From contig PNNC01000205.1 of NCBI GenBank assembly GCA_013824015.1, positions 1 through 64,000 of the forward strand: DNA of 64,000 nt. The letters run 5' to 3'. Under the pieces are notes generated by a model. That model had not been told where the DNA came from, ran no database searches, and saw only the letters and a program-made list of their open reading frames with translations. Position 1 is the first letter of the stretch. Every line of letters starts with the position of its first letter. The DNA is from Polaromonas sp. (GTDB lineage: Bacteria; Pseudomonadota; Gammaproteobacteria; Burkholderiales; Burkholderiaceae_C). Positions 28,620 to 40,095 of this stretch are shown one piece after another. A program made the position numbers and the translations under genes.

Positions 28620-29492
28620 ATGAGCGCAAACGATCAAACGACGGCCCACGAAGAAGACCACTCTGGCCCCATCAAGACCCCCCAGCAACTGCTGGCCGCG
28701 ATCTTTTTCTCCTTCGTCATCCCGATTTTCGCCATCATCGCGCTGGTGTATTACGTCGCCTCGGACAACCGTCCGGCCGCCGGCGCTGCCGACGTGGAAA
28801 AAGCCGTGGCCCAGCGCATCCAGAAAATCGGCATGGTGGATATCCGTGACGCAAATCGTCCACTGAAAGCCGGCGCGGAAGTTTATGCCGCGCAGTGCGC
28901 TGCCTGCCACACCGCCGGTGTGGCCGGTGCCCCCAAGTTCGGCGACGCCGCTGCCTGGGCACCCCGCATCAAGACCGGTTATGAAGCCCTGCTCACGTCC
29001 GCACTCAAGGGCAAGGGCGCCATGGGTCCACAAGGTGGCGGTGATTTCGAGGATGCCGAAATTGGCCGCGCTGTGGCCCACATGGCCAATGCCGCTGGCG
29101 CCAAGTTTGCCGAGCCGCAGCGCGCCGCCGCCGTGGCGGGTGCCGCGGACAGCGCCGCACCCGCTGCTGCCGCGCCTTCTGCCGATGTGATGGCCGCCGT
29201 GGCCGCCGCCAACAAGACCGCCGCAGCGCCTGCCGCTGCACCGGCCACTGCCGCCGGCGCCGTTCCGGCCCTGTACACCCAGGCCTGCGCAGCCTGCCAC
29301 GTGGCCGGCGTTGCCGGCGCACCCAAGCTCGGTGACAAGGCGGCCTGGGCACCTCGCGTCGCCCTGGGCGTCGATGCCCTGACCGCCAGCGTCATCAAGG
29401 GCAAGGGCGCGATGCCGCCACGCGGCGGCTCGACCGGCTCGGATGCCGACATCAAGGCCGTTGTGCAGTACATGGTCAGCACGGTCAAATAA
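28620..29492 (+). CDS. Membrane-anchored di-haem cytochrome c (cytochrome c5 type)
   Basis: Two CxxCH motifs (CAACHTAG, CAACHVAG) with matching MGPQGGG/MPPRGGS segments; N-terminal TM. Confidence 0.92.
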   Translation: MSANDQTTAHEEDHSGPIKTPQQLLAAIFFSFVIPIFAIIALVYYVASDNRPAAGAADVEKAVAQRIQKIGMVDIRDANRPLKAGAEVYAAQCAACHTAGVAGAPKFGDAAAWAPRIKTGYEALLTSALKGKGAMGPQGGGDFEDAEIGRAVAHMANAAGAKFAEPQRAAAVAGAADSAAPAAAAPSADVMAAVAAANKTAAAPAAAPATAAGAVPALYTQACAACHVAGVAGAPKLGDKAAWAPRVALGVDALTASVIKGKGAMPPRGGSTGSDADIKAVVQYMVSTVK

Positions 29493-29511
29493 CACCGGGC
29501 TCGCCCCATGC

Positions 29512-29539
29512 AAAAAGCCGGTCACTGACCGGCTTTTTT
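29512..29539. terminator. Rho-independent terminator
   Basis: aaaaagccggtcactgaccggctttttt. Confidence 0.88.
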
Positions 29540-29549
29540 GTTGCATGCC

Positions 29550-29604
29550 CCCAAAGGCCTTCAGCCCATGCCGGACAAGCGCCGTCAGCTACTGATTTGA
29601 TAGC
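29550..29604 (-). repeat. ~55-bp dispersed repeat (directly after a stop codon)
   Basis: RC: gctatcaaatcagtagctgacggcgcttgtccggcatgggctgaaggcctttgg. Confidence 0.85.
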
Positions 29605-29605
29605 A

Positions 29606-30157
29606 TCAGGCCTTCGGCTGCTGGGCGGCTGCGGGGCTGCGCACATAGGCAAAACGTTGCGGCAAGTCCCGCGTCGCGACGTCCTGCGGCACCCACAGGC
29701 CCTGCTCGATGGCCTCGGCCGCCTGCAGCATGTCCTGGGTGTGCACCAGTCCAAACCCCAGATGCGTGTCCAGGTAGACCCGGCCATGTTCATCAAGGAC
29801 GCAGCGCTGCACCCGCGCCGCCTCGCCGGTGTGCGAAGTCACCGCAAAGTCCGGGGAACTGCCGATACGCCACACCAGCGGCGTTGCTTCCAGCTCCACA
29901 TACACCCGCTGCGGGCCATTCTGGAAAAACCAGCGGCCGGCCTTGTCGCTTTCATAGTTGCGGGCGATGAAATCGATCAGCTTGTCATGTTTGAGAAGTG
30001 AGCCCTTGGCGGCCGCAACACCGCCTGCAAACGGGCCGGCGGCCTGCGCCTGGTCGTCGCGCATATACCAGTTGCCGCGTGCGTCCAGACCCAGCCAGCC
30101 GTAGCAGTCGGGCACGTTGGGCCATTTGGCAATCGCCTGTCGAACAATCTGATCCAT
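29606..30157 (-). CDS. Conserved hypothetical protein (183 aa)
   Basis: MDQIVRQAIAKWPNVPDCYGWLGLDARGNWYMRDDQAQAAG... Confidence 0.75.
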   Translation of the reverse strand: MDQIVRQAIAKWPNVPDCYGWLGLDARGNWYMRDDQAQAAGPFAGGVAAAKGSLLKHDKLIDFIARNYESDKAGRWFFQNGPQRVYVELEATPLVWRIGSSPDFAVTSHTGEAARVQRCVLDEHGRVYLDTHLGFGLVHTQDMLQAAEAIEQGLWVPQDVATRDLPQRFAYVRSPAAAQQPKA

Positions 30158-30175
30158 GGCCTGATTCTGCCCGCG

Positions 30176-31171
30176 TCAGAGTTGCGCCGCGAAAAACCCG
30201 CAGACCGCCTCGGGCATGGCACGCACATGGCCCGGAAAGGGCGCTGACGGGAAGCCGACATGGCCGCCCTGGCGCGGCTGCCACAGGGTCACGGCCGCGC
30301 TGACGTCGACGGCCTGCGGCAGGCTGGCCGCCGGTACAAACGGATCGTTGAGCGCATTGAGCGCCAGCGCCGGCACCACAATGCGCCGCATGTGCGGCTT
30401 GGCCGAAGCGCGCGCCCAGTAATCTTCGGTGTTCCTGAAGCCATGCAGCGGCGCGGTGACCACATTGTCGAAGGCATACAGGTCGCGCGCCGCCCGCAAC
30501 GCCTCGGCGCTGAACAGTCCGGGGTGCTGTTCGAGTTTTTTCAGGGCCTTGGGCACCATGGAATTGAGAAACATGCGGGTGTAGACCAGGCGGTTGAAGC
30601 CCTGGCCGATGGCGTGGCCGCTGGCCGCCAGGTCCAGTGGTGAGCAAACCGAGGCCACTGCGCGAACCACGCCCGTGGCCGCGTTGCCGAACTCACCGGC
30701 CCAGCGCATCAGCGCATTGCCGCCCAGCGAAATGCCCACGGCGAAAACCGGCCCGGCATGGCCACGCTGGAAGCGCCGCAGGATCCAGTCGATCTCCTCG
30801 AAGTCGCCCGAGTGGTAGGCGCGCGGCGCGTGATTGAGCTCACCCGAACAGCCACGAAAATGCGGCACGGCGCAAGCCCAGCCGCGCACGCGCGCGACAT
30901 CGGCAAAGGCCTCGGCATAGTGGCTGGCCGACGAGCCTTCCAGCCCGTGAAAAACAACCAGCAGCGGCGCAGCCGCGCCGCTGGCATGCTGCGCAAAGTC
31001 GACATCGACAAAATCATCGTCGGGCGTGACCCAGCGCTCGCGCCGGAAGCTCGGCGCCTCGGCCAGGTAACGCTGCGAGCGCAGCGCTGCATAAATCGTC
31101 TGCAGATTGCCGCCGGGCAGCCACCACGGGGCCTGGTAGGCCAGGGTGGCGGGTACGGCCGGCGCGTTCAG
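30176..31171 (-). CDS. YheT-type alpha/beta hydrolase, putative CTG start
   Basis: Open frame from CTG at 31169-31171: (L/M)NAPAVPATLAYQAPWWLPGGNLQTIYAALRSQRYL...LLVVFHGLEGSSASHYAEAFADVARVRGWACAVPHFRGCSGE...GISLGGNALMRW; no ATG/GTG/TTG in frame before 30889. Confidence 0.85.
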   Translation of the reverse strand: MNAPAVPATLAYQAPWWLPGGNLQTIYAALRSQRYLAEAPSFRRERWVTPDDDFVDVDFAQHASGAAAPLLVVFHGLEGSSASHYAEAFADVARVRGWACAVPHFRGCSGELNHAPRAYHSGDFEEIDWILRRFQRGHAGPVFAVGISLGGNALMRWAGEFGNAATGVVRAVASVCSPLDLAASGHAIGQGFNRLVYTRMFLNSMVPKALKKLEQHPGLFSAEALRAARDLYAFDNVVTAPLHGFRNTEDYWARASAKPHMRRIVVPALALNALNDPFVPAASLPQAVDVSAAVTLWQPRQGGHVGFPSAPFPGHVRAMPEAVCGFFAAQL

Positions 31172-31614
31172 TGCAGCACCTGTGGGCTGTCCGAGACTTC
31201 CTGCATTTCCCGCGGCGTGCCGGGGCTGGTGTGGTGGGCGACCATGCGCCAGCCCTCGGCGGTCTTGTGGTAAACGTTGGTGGCGATCACCCAGGCATGG
31301 CGCGGACCTTCCTCGGTCAGGACCTCGATGCGCTCGAGCACGCTGTGCACGCTGGCGCTCATGGTTTCGACCTTGCGGACTTTTTCGGCCACCGCGCGTA
31401 TCGTGCCGTGGGCGAACATGGCGTCAAACGCCGCGCGTATCGACCCTGGCCCCAGCAGGCGCGGCCCGCCGGGATGCACGCAGACGATGTCGTCCTCGTC
31501 GGCCCAGCAGGCCATGAGTTTGTCGATGTCGCCGGTCTGCAGCGCTTCGTAGAAGGCTGTTTCGATGTCGTCGGCGTTGCCGCTGCCGGGCGGTGGAACT
31601 TTGGGTGCTCGCAT
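31168..31614 (-). CDS. SnoaL/NTF2-like (DUF4440-type) protein
   Basis: DDIETAFYEALQTGDIDKLMACWADEDDIVCVHPGGPRLLGPGSIRAAFDAMF. Confidence 0.88.
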   Translation of the reverse strand: MRAPKVPPPGSGNADDIETAFYEALQTGDIDKLMACWADEDDIVCVHPGGPRLLGPGSIRAAFDAMFAHGTIRAVAEKVRKVETMSASVHSVLERIEVLTEEGPRHAWVIATNVYHKTAEGWRMVAHHTSPGTPREMQEVSDSPQVLH

Positions 31615-31618
31615 GGGT

Positions 31619-32443
31619 TCATTCGCTGGAATACGTGCTGATGGCTGCTTTGGATGCGTCCGTATTAAGCCACGCCTTGATGACGCCCTGCATGTCGCCC
31701 GCCTGCCCGGCCTGCCACAACAGCTCGGGCGCGGCCACATGGGTGCCGGCCGGCAGCACCCGCAGCGCCGCGTCCACGAACTCGGCCAGCCGCGCCGGCC
31801 GCACCGGCAGCGCCGAGGTCGGGATCATGTAGGCCAGCGTGGAAAGCATCCAGGCCGCCAGTTTTTCCAGCAGCGGTCGCCCTGCCTGCGGACGCGGCTT
31901 CTGCGCCGAGCGCACCAGCAACACGCGCTCGAACCCGAGCGCCGCCACCGCCTGTTCGTCGATGTTGGCCAGCCCCTGGCGCAGCGCCTGCGGCAGGCTG
32001 CCCTGGGCGTGCGGCAGGACCACCACCAGGGTCAATGCACCGCAGCGCCGGAGCCACAGCGCCAGCGCCAGCAGCTGTGCCGGCTCGGGCGTCCAGAGCG
32101 CGCGTTCGCGGTCGTGGTACAGCCGGGGCGGCTCGAACATCACCACGCCGGTATGCACCGGCGCCGGGCTCAAGGGCCATGCGGCGATGTCGGCGCCGCC
32201 GGCCGGCACAATCGCCACCTGCGCCAGCGCGGTGCTCATCGGTTCGCGTGTCAGCACCTGGGCCTGCGCGAAACGCCCGCTGCCCGCGAGCCGGCGCAAC
32301 ACCTCGCTGCCGAGCGCGCCGGTCGCGCCGGCGATCAGCAGCCCGGGCCTGGCGCCGGCCGGCGCCAGCGCCGGACGCAGCGCCGACTGCAGGGCCTGCA
32401 GCGGGCTGGCGAACATGGGGGATTGGATGACGTTCAGCGGCAT
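31619..32443 (-). CDS. NAD(P)-binding Rossmann-fold protein
   Basis: LLIAGATGALGSEVLRRLAGSGRF nucleotide-binding motif. Confidence 0.75.
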   Translation of the reverse strand: MPLNVIQSPMFASPLQALQSALRPALAPAGARPGLLIAGATGALGSEVLRRLAGSGRFAQAQVLTREPMSTALAQVAIVPAGGADIAAWPLSPAPVHTGVVMFEPPRLYHDRERALWTPEPAQLLALALWLRRCGALTLVVVLPHAQGSLPQALRQGLANIDEQAVAALGFERVLLVRSAQKPRPQAGRPLLEKLAAWMLSTLAYMIPTSALPVRPARLAEFVDAALRVLPAGTHVAAPELLWQAGQAGDMQGVIKAWLNTDASKAAISTYSSE

Positions 32444-32485
32444 ATGACTATGGTAGTGTTGCAGCTTGCTTTTTGGAGGCTTGCC

Positions 32486-33085
32486 ATGAAATTGCGTTTT
32501 CTGAACGGGTTCTTTACCGCCATGCTGGCCGTGTTGCTGACCGGCTGCGGCTACAACGATTTCCAGAGCCTGGACGAGCAGACCAAGTCGGCCTGGTCCG
32601 AGGTGCTCAACCAGTACCAGCGGCGCGCCGATCTGGTGCCCAACATCGTGGCCACCGTCAAGGGTGAGGCCGCCTTCGAGCAGGACACCCTGACCCGCGT
32701 GGTCGAGGCCCGCGCCAAGGCCACCTCCATGCAGGTGAGTCCGGAAACCCTGAACAACCCCGAAGCCTTCGCCAAATTCCAGGCGGCCCAGGGTGAACTG
32801 AGTTCGGCCCTGTCACGCCTTCTGGTGGTGACCGAAAATTACCCCAACCTGAAGGCCAACCAGGGCTTCCAGGACCTGCGGGTACAACTCGAGGGCACGG
32901 AGAACCGCATCGCCGTGGCGCGCAACCGCTACATCCAGGCGGTTCAGGCCTACAACGTGCTGGCACGCAGCTTTCCCAGCAACCTGACGGCCATGGTCTT
33001 CGGCTACCAGGTCAAGCCGACCTTCAGCGTGCAGAACGAAGCGCAGATCAGCACGCCACCGGCCGTCAATTTCGAGAAGAAATAA
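32486..33085 (+). CDS. LemA family protein
   Basis: LTGCGYNDFQSLDEQTKSAWSEVLNQYQRRADLVPNIVATVKGEAAFE. Confidence 0.95.
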   Translation: MKLRFLNGFFTAMLAVLLTGCGYNDFQSLDEQTKSAWSEVLNQYQRRADLVPNIVATVKGEAAFEQDTLTRVVEARAKATSMQVSPETLNNPEAFAKFQAAQGELSSALSRLLVVTENYPNLKANQGFQDLRVQLEGTENRIAVARNRYIQAVQAYNVLARSFPSNLTAMVFGYQVKPTFSVQNEAQISTPPAVNFEKK

Positions 33086-33098
33086 AGCAGGCGCCGGT

Positions 33099-34013
33099 TT
33101 GATGCTGCAAGCGTCCATGACCCGCATGCTGGCGGCGCTGCTGCTGCTGCCGGGCCTGTGGGCCGCTGGCGCGCAGGCGCAGGACCTGCAGACTATCCCG
33201 GCGCTGACGGCGCGGGTGATCGACAGCACCGGCACGCTGGACCCGGCACAAAAGCAGGCGCTGGAGGCCAAACTCGAAGCCTTTGAAAAAACCAAAGGTT
33301 CACAAATTGTTGTGCTGATGGTGCCGACCACCCAGCCGGAAGATATCTTCGACTACACGCAGCGCGTCGGCGACCTCTGGAAGATAGGCCGCAAGGACGT
33401 CGGCGACGGCTTGCTGCTGGTGGTCGCCAAAAACGACCGCAAGGTGCGCATCGCCCCGGCCAAGGCGCTCGAAGGTGCGGTGCCGGATCTGGCGGCGCGG
33501 CAGATCATCGACCGCGCCATCACGCCCCGGTTTCGCGAGAACGACTTCGCTGGCGGCCTCAACGCCGCTGCCGACCAGCTGATCGCGCGTATCAGCGGCG
33601 ACAACCTGCCGCTGCCGGAAGCCGAAGGCAGCGCCGGCCGCAGCGATCCGGGTTTTCAATGGACCGACCTCGCCGTCTTCCTGTTTTTTGCCGTGCCCAT
33701 CGGCGGGCGCCTGCTGTCAGGCATGCTGGGCCGCAAGTTCGGCGCGGTGGCCACCGGCGGCGCCGTCGGTGTGGTGGCCTGGATTTTCACGGCCAGCCTG
33801 GTGATCGGCGGCCTGGCGGCGCTGGCCGGCATGCTGTTCGCCTTGATCGCCAGCCTGGCGCCTGCCGGTCGCGGCCGTGGCGCCAGTGGCTGGGGCGGTG
33901 GCGGCGGCTGGGGTGGCGGGTCCTCCGGCGGCGGCTGGGGAGGGGGTGGCGGCGGTTTCAGCAGCGGCGGTGGCGGCAATTTTGGCGGCGGCGGCGCGTC
34001 GGGGGGATGGTGA
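33099..34013 (+). CDS. TPM-domain membrane protein, Gly-rich C-terminus
   Basis: PALTARVIDSTGTLDPAQKQALEAKLEAFEKTKGSQIVVLMVPTTQPEDIFDYTQRV; terminal GGGGGFSSGGGGNFGGGGASGGW. Confidence 0.93.
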   Translation: MMLQASMTRMLAALLLLPGLWAAGAQAQDLQTIPALTARVIDSTGTLDPAQKQALEAKLEAFEKTKGSQIVVLMVPTTQPEDIFDYTQRVGDLWKIGRKDVGDGLLLVVAKNDRKVRIAPAKALEGAVPDLAARQIIDRAITPRFRENDFAGGLNAAADQLIARISGDNLPLPEAEGSAGRSDPGFQWTDLAVFLFFAVPIGGRLLSGMLGRKFGAVATGGAVGVVAWIFTASLVIGGLAALAGMLFALIASLAPAGRGRGASGWGGGGGWGGGSSGGGWGGGGGGFSSGGGGNFGGGGASGGW

Positions 34014-34017
34014 CGGC

Positions 34018-34536
34018 ATGACACTCTGGACCTCGCTTTCACGCGCCATCAAACACCTGTGGCTGGATGAGGACGACACGCGCCGCGCCATCCCGGCGGA
34101 CATGCTGGAGCGCCTGCAGCGGCGCGTGGCCGCCAGTGAGCAACGCCACAGCGGCGAGATCCGCATCTGCGTCGAAGCCGGCCTGCCACTGAGCTACCTG
34201 TGGCGCGGCGCACCCGCGCGAGAGCGAGCGCTCACCATGTTTGGCAAGCTGCGGGTCTGGGACACCGAACACAACAACGGCGTGCTGATCTACCTGCTGC
34301 TGGCCGACCACGCGATCGAGATCGTGGCGGACCGCGGCCTGGCGCGCCATGTCGACGATGTGCAGTGGCAGGCGATGGTGGTGCGCATGGCCGAGGCTTT
34401 CCGGGAAAAACGTTACGAAGACGGGCTGACCCAGGCGCTGGAAGAAACGTCGGCCCTGCTGATGACCCACTTTGCGGTCGCAGATGCCGGCAAGGGCAAC
34501 CCCAACGAACTGCCGGATTCACCGGTGCTGCAATAA
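34018..34536 (+). CDS. TPM-domain protein
   Basis: SEQRHSGEIRICVEAGLPLSYLWRG...ALTMFGKLRVWDTEHNNGVLIYLLLADHAIEIVADRGLA. Confidence 0.9.
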   Translation: MTLWTSLSRAIKHLWLDEDDTRRAIPADMLERLQRRVAASEQRHSGEIRICVEAGLPLSYLWRGAPARERALTMFGKLRVWDTEHNNGVLIYLLLADHAIEIVADRGLARHVDDVQWQAMVVRMAEAFREKRYEDGLTQALEETSALLMTHFAVADAGKGNPNELPDSPVLQ

Positions 34537-34551
34537 GGCCGCACCTTCAGC

Positions 34552-34606
34552 GCTACATATTTGATAGCTATCCGGCCTTTGCAGACATGGGCTGACGGCC
34601 GATTTC
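34552..34606 (+). repeat. ~55-bp dispersed repeat (intergenic)
   Basis: gctacatatttgatagctatccggcctttgcagacatgggctgacggccgattt. Confidence 0.85.
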
Positions 34607-34616
34607 TCTTCTAAAT

Positions 34617-35300
34617 TCAGGTTTCCGGCAACTGCCAGACCGCCTGCCCCCCCACCGGGTACAGGCGCCGCCCGGGTTGCGGCGGCAGCAGCCAACCGCC
34701 GGTGAACTCGCCAAAGGCCGGCAGAATGGCCAGGCCCGGCTCCAGGCAGAAACACGGCAGACGCAAACGCTCGTGGCCGCGTCCGCGCAGCGACAGCGCC
34801 GGGTGCAGATGCCCGGCGATCACGCTGTGGCTGGCATGTGGCTGCGGATGGTGGCAGGCGGCAAACGGGCCGATCAACCAGGGCTCGTCGACCACACGAA
34901 TGCCCAGCGAGGCCGGTGGATCGCCGGCGCGGCTGTCGTGGTTGCCGCGCACCAGCGTGCAGTCCAGCGCGGGGTGCAGGTCACGCCAACCCGCCAGTGC
35001 AGCGAGAACCGACGCGGTGCGCGCCTGGGCCGCATGTAAAAAATCCCCGAGAAACACCAGTTGCGCCGGCTGGTAATGCCGCACCAGGGCGCTGATACGC
35101 GCGAGGTTCTCGCGGGTGGTGCCGCCGGGCACCGGCTGGCCGAGGGCGCGGTAGCTGGCGGCTTTGCCCAGGTGCAGGTCGGCGATCCACAACACACGCT
35201 GCGCCGGCCACCACAAGGCGCGCTCGGGCAGCAGCCAGACGGTCTCACCGGCGTAAGGGACGGCCAGCGGCGGCGCGGGGATCGGCAAGACGTCCATCAC
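34617..35300 (-). CDS. pdeM: Ligase-associated DNA damage response endonuclease PdeM-type
   Basis: [61 protein letters not shown] metallophosphatase motifs. Confidence 0.88.
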   Translation of the reverse strand: MMDVLPIPAPPLAVPYAGETVWLLPERALWWPAQRVLWIADLHLGKAASYRALGQPVPGGTTRENLARISALVRHYQPAQLVFLGDFLHAAQARTASVLAALAGWRDLHPALDCTLVRGNHDSRAGDPPASLGIRVVDEPWLIGPFAACHHPQPHASHSVIAGHLHPALSLRGRGHERLRLPCFCLEPGLAILPAFGEFTGGWLLPPQPGRRLYPVGGQAVWQLPET

Positions 35301-38038
35301 AGCGGCGGCAGCGGTCGGGAGGGCTTGCGCCGCGATGGGCGTTTGCCGCTGGACGATTTCGAAACGCCTGCAGCGCGCTCCTGGCCGAAGGCCAGGGTCG
35401 CGCGCACCCGGTCCGCATCCTGCGACGGTGCGGTTCCGCCCGCTGGCTGTCCGGCGGCTTGTTCCAGTTGCTGGACGATGCGGGCGATCCGGTCGGCCAC
35501 ACTTTCGTTGGACAACTGTTCGCGGAAGCGCTCGACCATCAGCGGAAAGGCAAACGGCGTCGGTCGTGGCAATTCCTTCACCACCAGGCGCTGGCGGTTC
35601 ATGCGCGCCAAACTGCTACGCAAGCGGCCGATTTCGAGCTCCTGCGCGAGCAACTCCTGCTCGGCCTGCAGCAGCAGCTTGTTGGCCGGGTCGTACTTGC
35701 GGAAGACTTCCCAGAACAGCGACGACGAGGCCTGCAACTGCTTGTTGCTGCGGTTTTCGCCGGGGTAGCCCTGGAAGATCAGACCGGACACGCGGGCAAT
35801 TTCGCGGAAGCGGCGCTGCGCGAGTTCGCTGGCGTTGAGACTTTGCAGCACCTCGTGGAGCAGCGCAGCGCGCCGGCCTTCCTCGACCTCGCCCTGCGCC
35901 ATCGCATCGCGCGCTTCGGCATCATGTCCGACCTGCAGCAGCTGCGGCAGCAGGGTGGGCCAGTCCACCTCCTGCGCACAGAGCAGTTCAAAGCCGTAGT
36001 CGTTGACCGCGATCGAAAACGTACGCGGTGCCTGTTGCGCCACCCGCCAGGCGATCAGGCTGGCCAGGCCCAGGTGCACATGGCGTCCGGCGAACGGGTA
36101 AAGAAACAAATGCCAGCCCTCGCGGGTCTTGAGCACCTCGGCCAGCAGGGTCTCGGGCGTCGGCAGCGCCGACCATTGCTGCTGGATCTCCAGCAGCGGC
36201 CGTACCCGCTGCAGCTCCGGGGTGTCGTAACGGCCTTCGCCGGCCAGCGCCAGCTGCTGCACCACCGCATCGGCCAGTGTGGTCGACAGCGGCATGCGCC
36301 CGCCGTTCCAGCGCGGCACCGCGTGGCGCTTGCCGGTGGCGCGGCGCACCCAGGCGGTCATCTCGCGGATGCGCACCAGCTCCAGCAGGCGGCCGCCGAA
36401 CAGAAAGCAGTCGCCGGGTTTCAAACGCGCGGCAAAACTTTCTTCCACGCTGCCGATACGCGCGCCGCCCAGGTACTGCACCGTCATGCTTGCATCACTG
36501 ACGATGGTGCCGATGTTCATGCGATGGCGGCGTGCCAGGCGCGCATCGGGCACACGCCAGATGCCCTGCTCATCGGGGACGGCGCGGCGGTAATCGGGAT
36601 AGGCCGCCAGCGAGGGCCCACCCTGGCGCACAAAGGACAGGCACCAGTCCCAGGTCTCGCGCGACAGCCGCGCATAGGCGGCGGTGCCGCACACTTCGGC
36701 ATACAGCGCATCGGGCGCAAAACCCCCGCCCAGCGCCACCGTCACCAGGTGCTGCACCAGCACATCCAGCGGTTGCTCGGGCGAGCTGCGCGCCTCAATG
36801 TGACCGGCCGTGATCGCGGCGCGCGCGGCGGCGCCCTCCACCATCTCGATGCTGTGGGTCGGCACCAGCGTCAGGCGCGACGGCCGCCCCGGCGCATGAC
36901 CGGAGCGCCCGGCGCGCTGCAGCAGGCGCGCCACGCCCTTGGGAGAGCCGATCTGCAACACACGTTCTACCGGCAAAAAGTCCACCCCGAGATCGAGGCT
37001 GGAAGTACACACCACCGCGCGCAGCTCGCCGTTTTTGAGGCCCAGTTCCACCCACTCGCGCACGCCGCGGTCCAGCGAACCATGGTGCAACGCAATCAGG
37101 CCGGCCCACTCGGGTTTGGCCGCCAGCAAGGCCTGGTACCAGATTTCCGATTGCGAGCGCGTGTTGGTGAACACCAGCGTGGTGCTGCTGTGGGCGATCT
37201 CCTCAATGACCTGCGGCAGCATGGTCAGGCCCAAATGCCCACCCCAGGGGAATCGCTCGCTGCTCGCGGGCAGCAGGGAATCGATGACGAGTTTTTTCGG
37301 CACCTGGCCCTGCACCAGCGTGCCGCCCGGGTGGCCAAGCAGCGTGTGCATGGCCTCTTCCAGGTTCCCCAGCGTGGCCGACATGCCCCAGATTGAGAGC
37401 GCTTTCTCCCCGGTGGCCGCGTGCCAGGTTTTCAAGCGCGCCAGCGCGAGCTGCACCTGCACGCCGCGCTTGTTGCCCAGCAGTTCATGCCATTCATCGA
37501 CCACCACCATCCTGACCGTCCCCAGCACCTCTTTGGCGTCGGCGCGCGACAGCAACACCGACAGGCTTTCGGGTGTGGTCACCAGCACCGACGGCAGGCG
37601 ACGCGCCTGGGCGCTGCGCTCGCTGCTGGCGGTGTCGCCGCTGCGTGCACCCACCGTCCAGGACACCGTGTCCGGTTGCGCAGCCTTGAGCGCGTCCAGC
37701 GGGGCCTGCAGCGCGCGCACGGTATCAGCGGCCAGCGCCCGCATCGGTGTCAGCCACAACACCGTCAGCGGTGGCGCGGTCGCTGCAGTTCGCGACGGGC
37801 GCGCAGGGGCGAAGGCTTGCAAGGCAGCCAGCCACACCGCATAGGTTTTGCCTGCGCCGGTGGTGGCGTGCAGCAGGCCGGATTCACCGCGCTGTACCGC
37901 AGCCCAGACTTCGCGCTGGAACGCAAAAGGCTTCCAGCCGCGCGTGGTGAACCAGCCCATCAAGGCCTTCTTCACGCCGGCGGCACTGGCAAGCTGGGCC
38001 GGAACCGCCGCAGCTTCGCCTGTTGGCGACCGCTTCAT
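35297..38038 (-). CDS. Ligase-associated DNA damage response DEXH-box helicase (Lhr-type)
   Basis: [95 protein letters not shown]. Confidence 0.93.
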   Translation of the reverse strand: MKRSPTGEAAAVPAQLASAAGVKKALMGWFTTRGWKPFAFQREVWAAVQRGESGLLHATTGAGKTYAVWLAALQAFAPARPSRTAATAPPLTVLWLTPMRALAADTVRALQAPLDALKAAQPDTVSWTVGARSGDTASSERSAQARRLPSVLVTTPESLSVLLSRADAKEVLGTVRMVVVDEWHELLGNKRGVQVQLALARLKTWHAATGEKALSIWGMSATLGNLEEAMHTLLGHPGGTLVQGQVPKKLVIDSLLPASSERFPWGGHLGLTMLPQVIEEIAHSSTTLVFTNTRSQSEIWYQALLAAKPEWAGLIALHHGSLDRGVREWVELGLKNGELRAVVCTSSLDLGVDFLPVERVLQIGSPKGVARLLQRAGRSGHAPGRPSRLTLVPTHSIEMVEGAAARAAITAGHIEARSSPEQPLDVLVQHLVTVALGGGFAPDALYAEVCGTAAYARLSRETWDWCLSFVRQGGPSLAAYPDYRRAVPDEQGIWRVPDARLARRHRMNIGTIVSDASMTVQYLGGARIGSVEESFAARLKPGDCFLFGGRLLELVRIREMTAWVRRATGKRHAVPRWNGGRMPLSTTLADAVVQQLALAGEGRYDTPELQRVRPLLEIQQQWSALPTPETLLAEVLKTREGWHLFLYPFAGRHVHLGLASLIAWRVAQQAPRTFSIAVNDYGFELLCAQEVDWPTLLPQLLQVGHDAEARDAMAQGEVEEGRRAALLHEVLQSLNASELAQRRFREIARVSGLIFQGYPGENRSNKQLQASSSLFWEVFRKYDPANKLLLQAEQELLAQELEIGRLRSSLARMNRQRLVVKELPRPTPFAFPLMVERFREQLSNESVADRIARIVQQLEQAAGQPAGGTAPSQDADRVRATLAFGQERAAGVSKSSSGKRPSRRKPSRPLPPL

Positions 38039-38173
38039 GCGGCAGGACCGGAACGTCGAATCATGCATCCATCGTAGCGCCGCGCGCGTGTTCCGGCATC
38101 ACGCCGGCCGGCCTTCAGCGTGTCAGCAGCGACCGACAGCGACGGGAGCCGCGCGGCTGGCCGGACGCCCATG

Positions 38174-38204
38174 AAAAAAGCCCCTGGCTTGCGGCAGGGG
38201 CTTT
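38174..38204 (-). terminator. Rho-independent terminator of the atp operon
   Basis: aaaaaagcccctggcttgcggcaggggcttt downstream of atpC. Confidence 0.85.
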
Positions 38205-38222
38205 GTCGGGCGGCGTTGCGCC

Positions 38223-38648
38223 TTATTTTTTCTGGCGGTACTTGCGCAGCGCGGCGATCTGGGCGGCCATCACGGCCAGCTCGGACTGGGCCATCGCGAT
38301 GTCGATATCGCTCTTGGCATTTTTCAGGGCTTCTTCGGCAGCGGCCTTGGCCTCGCTGGCCTTGGCCTCGTCGAGGTCCTTGCCGCGGATGGCGGTGTCG
38401 CTGAGCACCGTCACACAATTCGGCTGGACTTCCAGCAGGCCACCGGCCACGAAGACAAACTCTTCCGTGCCATCGGCCTTCTCAATCCGCACCGCACCGG
38501 GCTTGATGCGGGTGATCAGCGGGGTGTGGCGCGGGTAGATCCCCAGCTCGCCCGCCTCGCCCGGCAAAGCCACGAACTTGGCCTCGCCGGAGAAGATGGA
38601 CTCCTCGGCACTGACAACATCGACGTGGATGGTGTGTGTGGTGTCCAT
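38223..38648 (-). CDS. atpC: F1Fo ATP synthase subunit epsilon
   Basis: [46 protein letters not shown]. Confidence 0.97.
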   Translation of the reverse strand: MDTTHTIHVDVVSAEESIFSGEAKFVALPGEAGELGIYPRHTPLITRIKPGAVRIEKADGTEEFVFVAGGLLEVQPNCVTVLSDTAIRGKDLDEAKASEAKAAAEEALKNAKSDIDIAMAQSELAVMAAQIAALRKYRQKK

Positions 38649-38651
38649 GAC

Positions 38652-40076
<1,425 letters not shown>

Positions 40077-40095
40077 TTAAATCTTGAATCGCGGT

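Noticed and set aside
33880-34013. Gly-rich tract as a possible structural or silk-like protein
   Set aside because: Gly-rich C-termini are usual for TPM-domain YgcG-type proteins; ordinary.
35459-37396. 645-aa plus-strand ORF
   Set aside because: Antisense shadow of the Lhr-type helicase gene.
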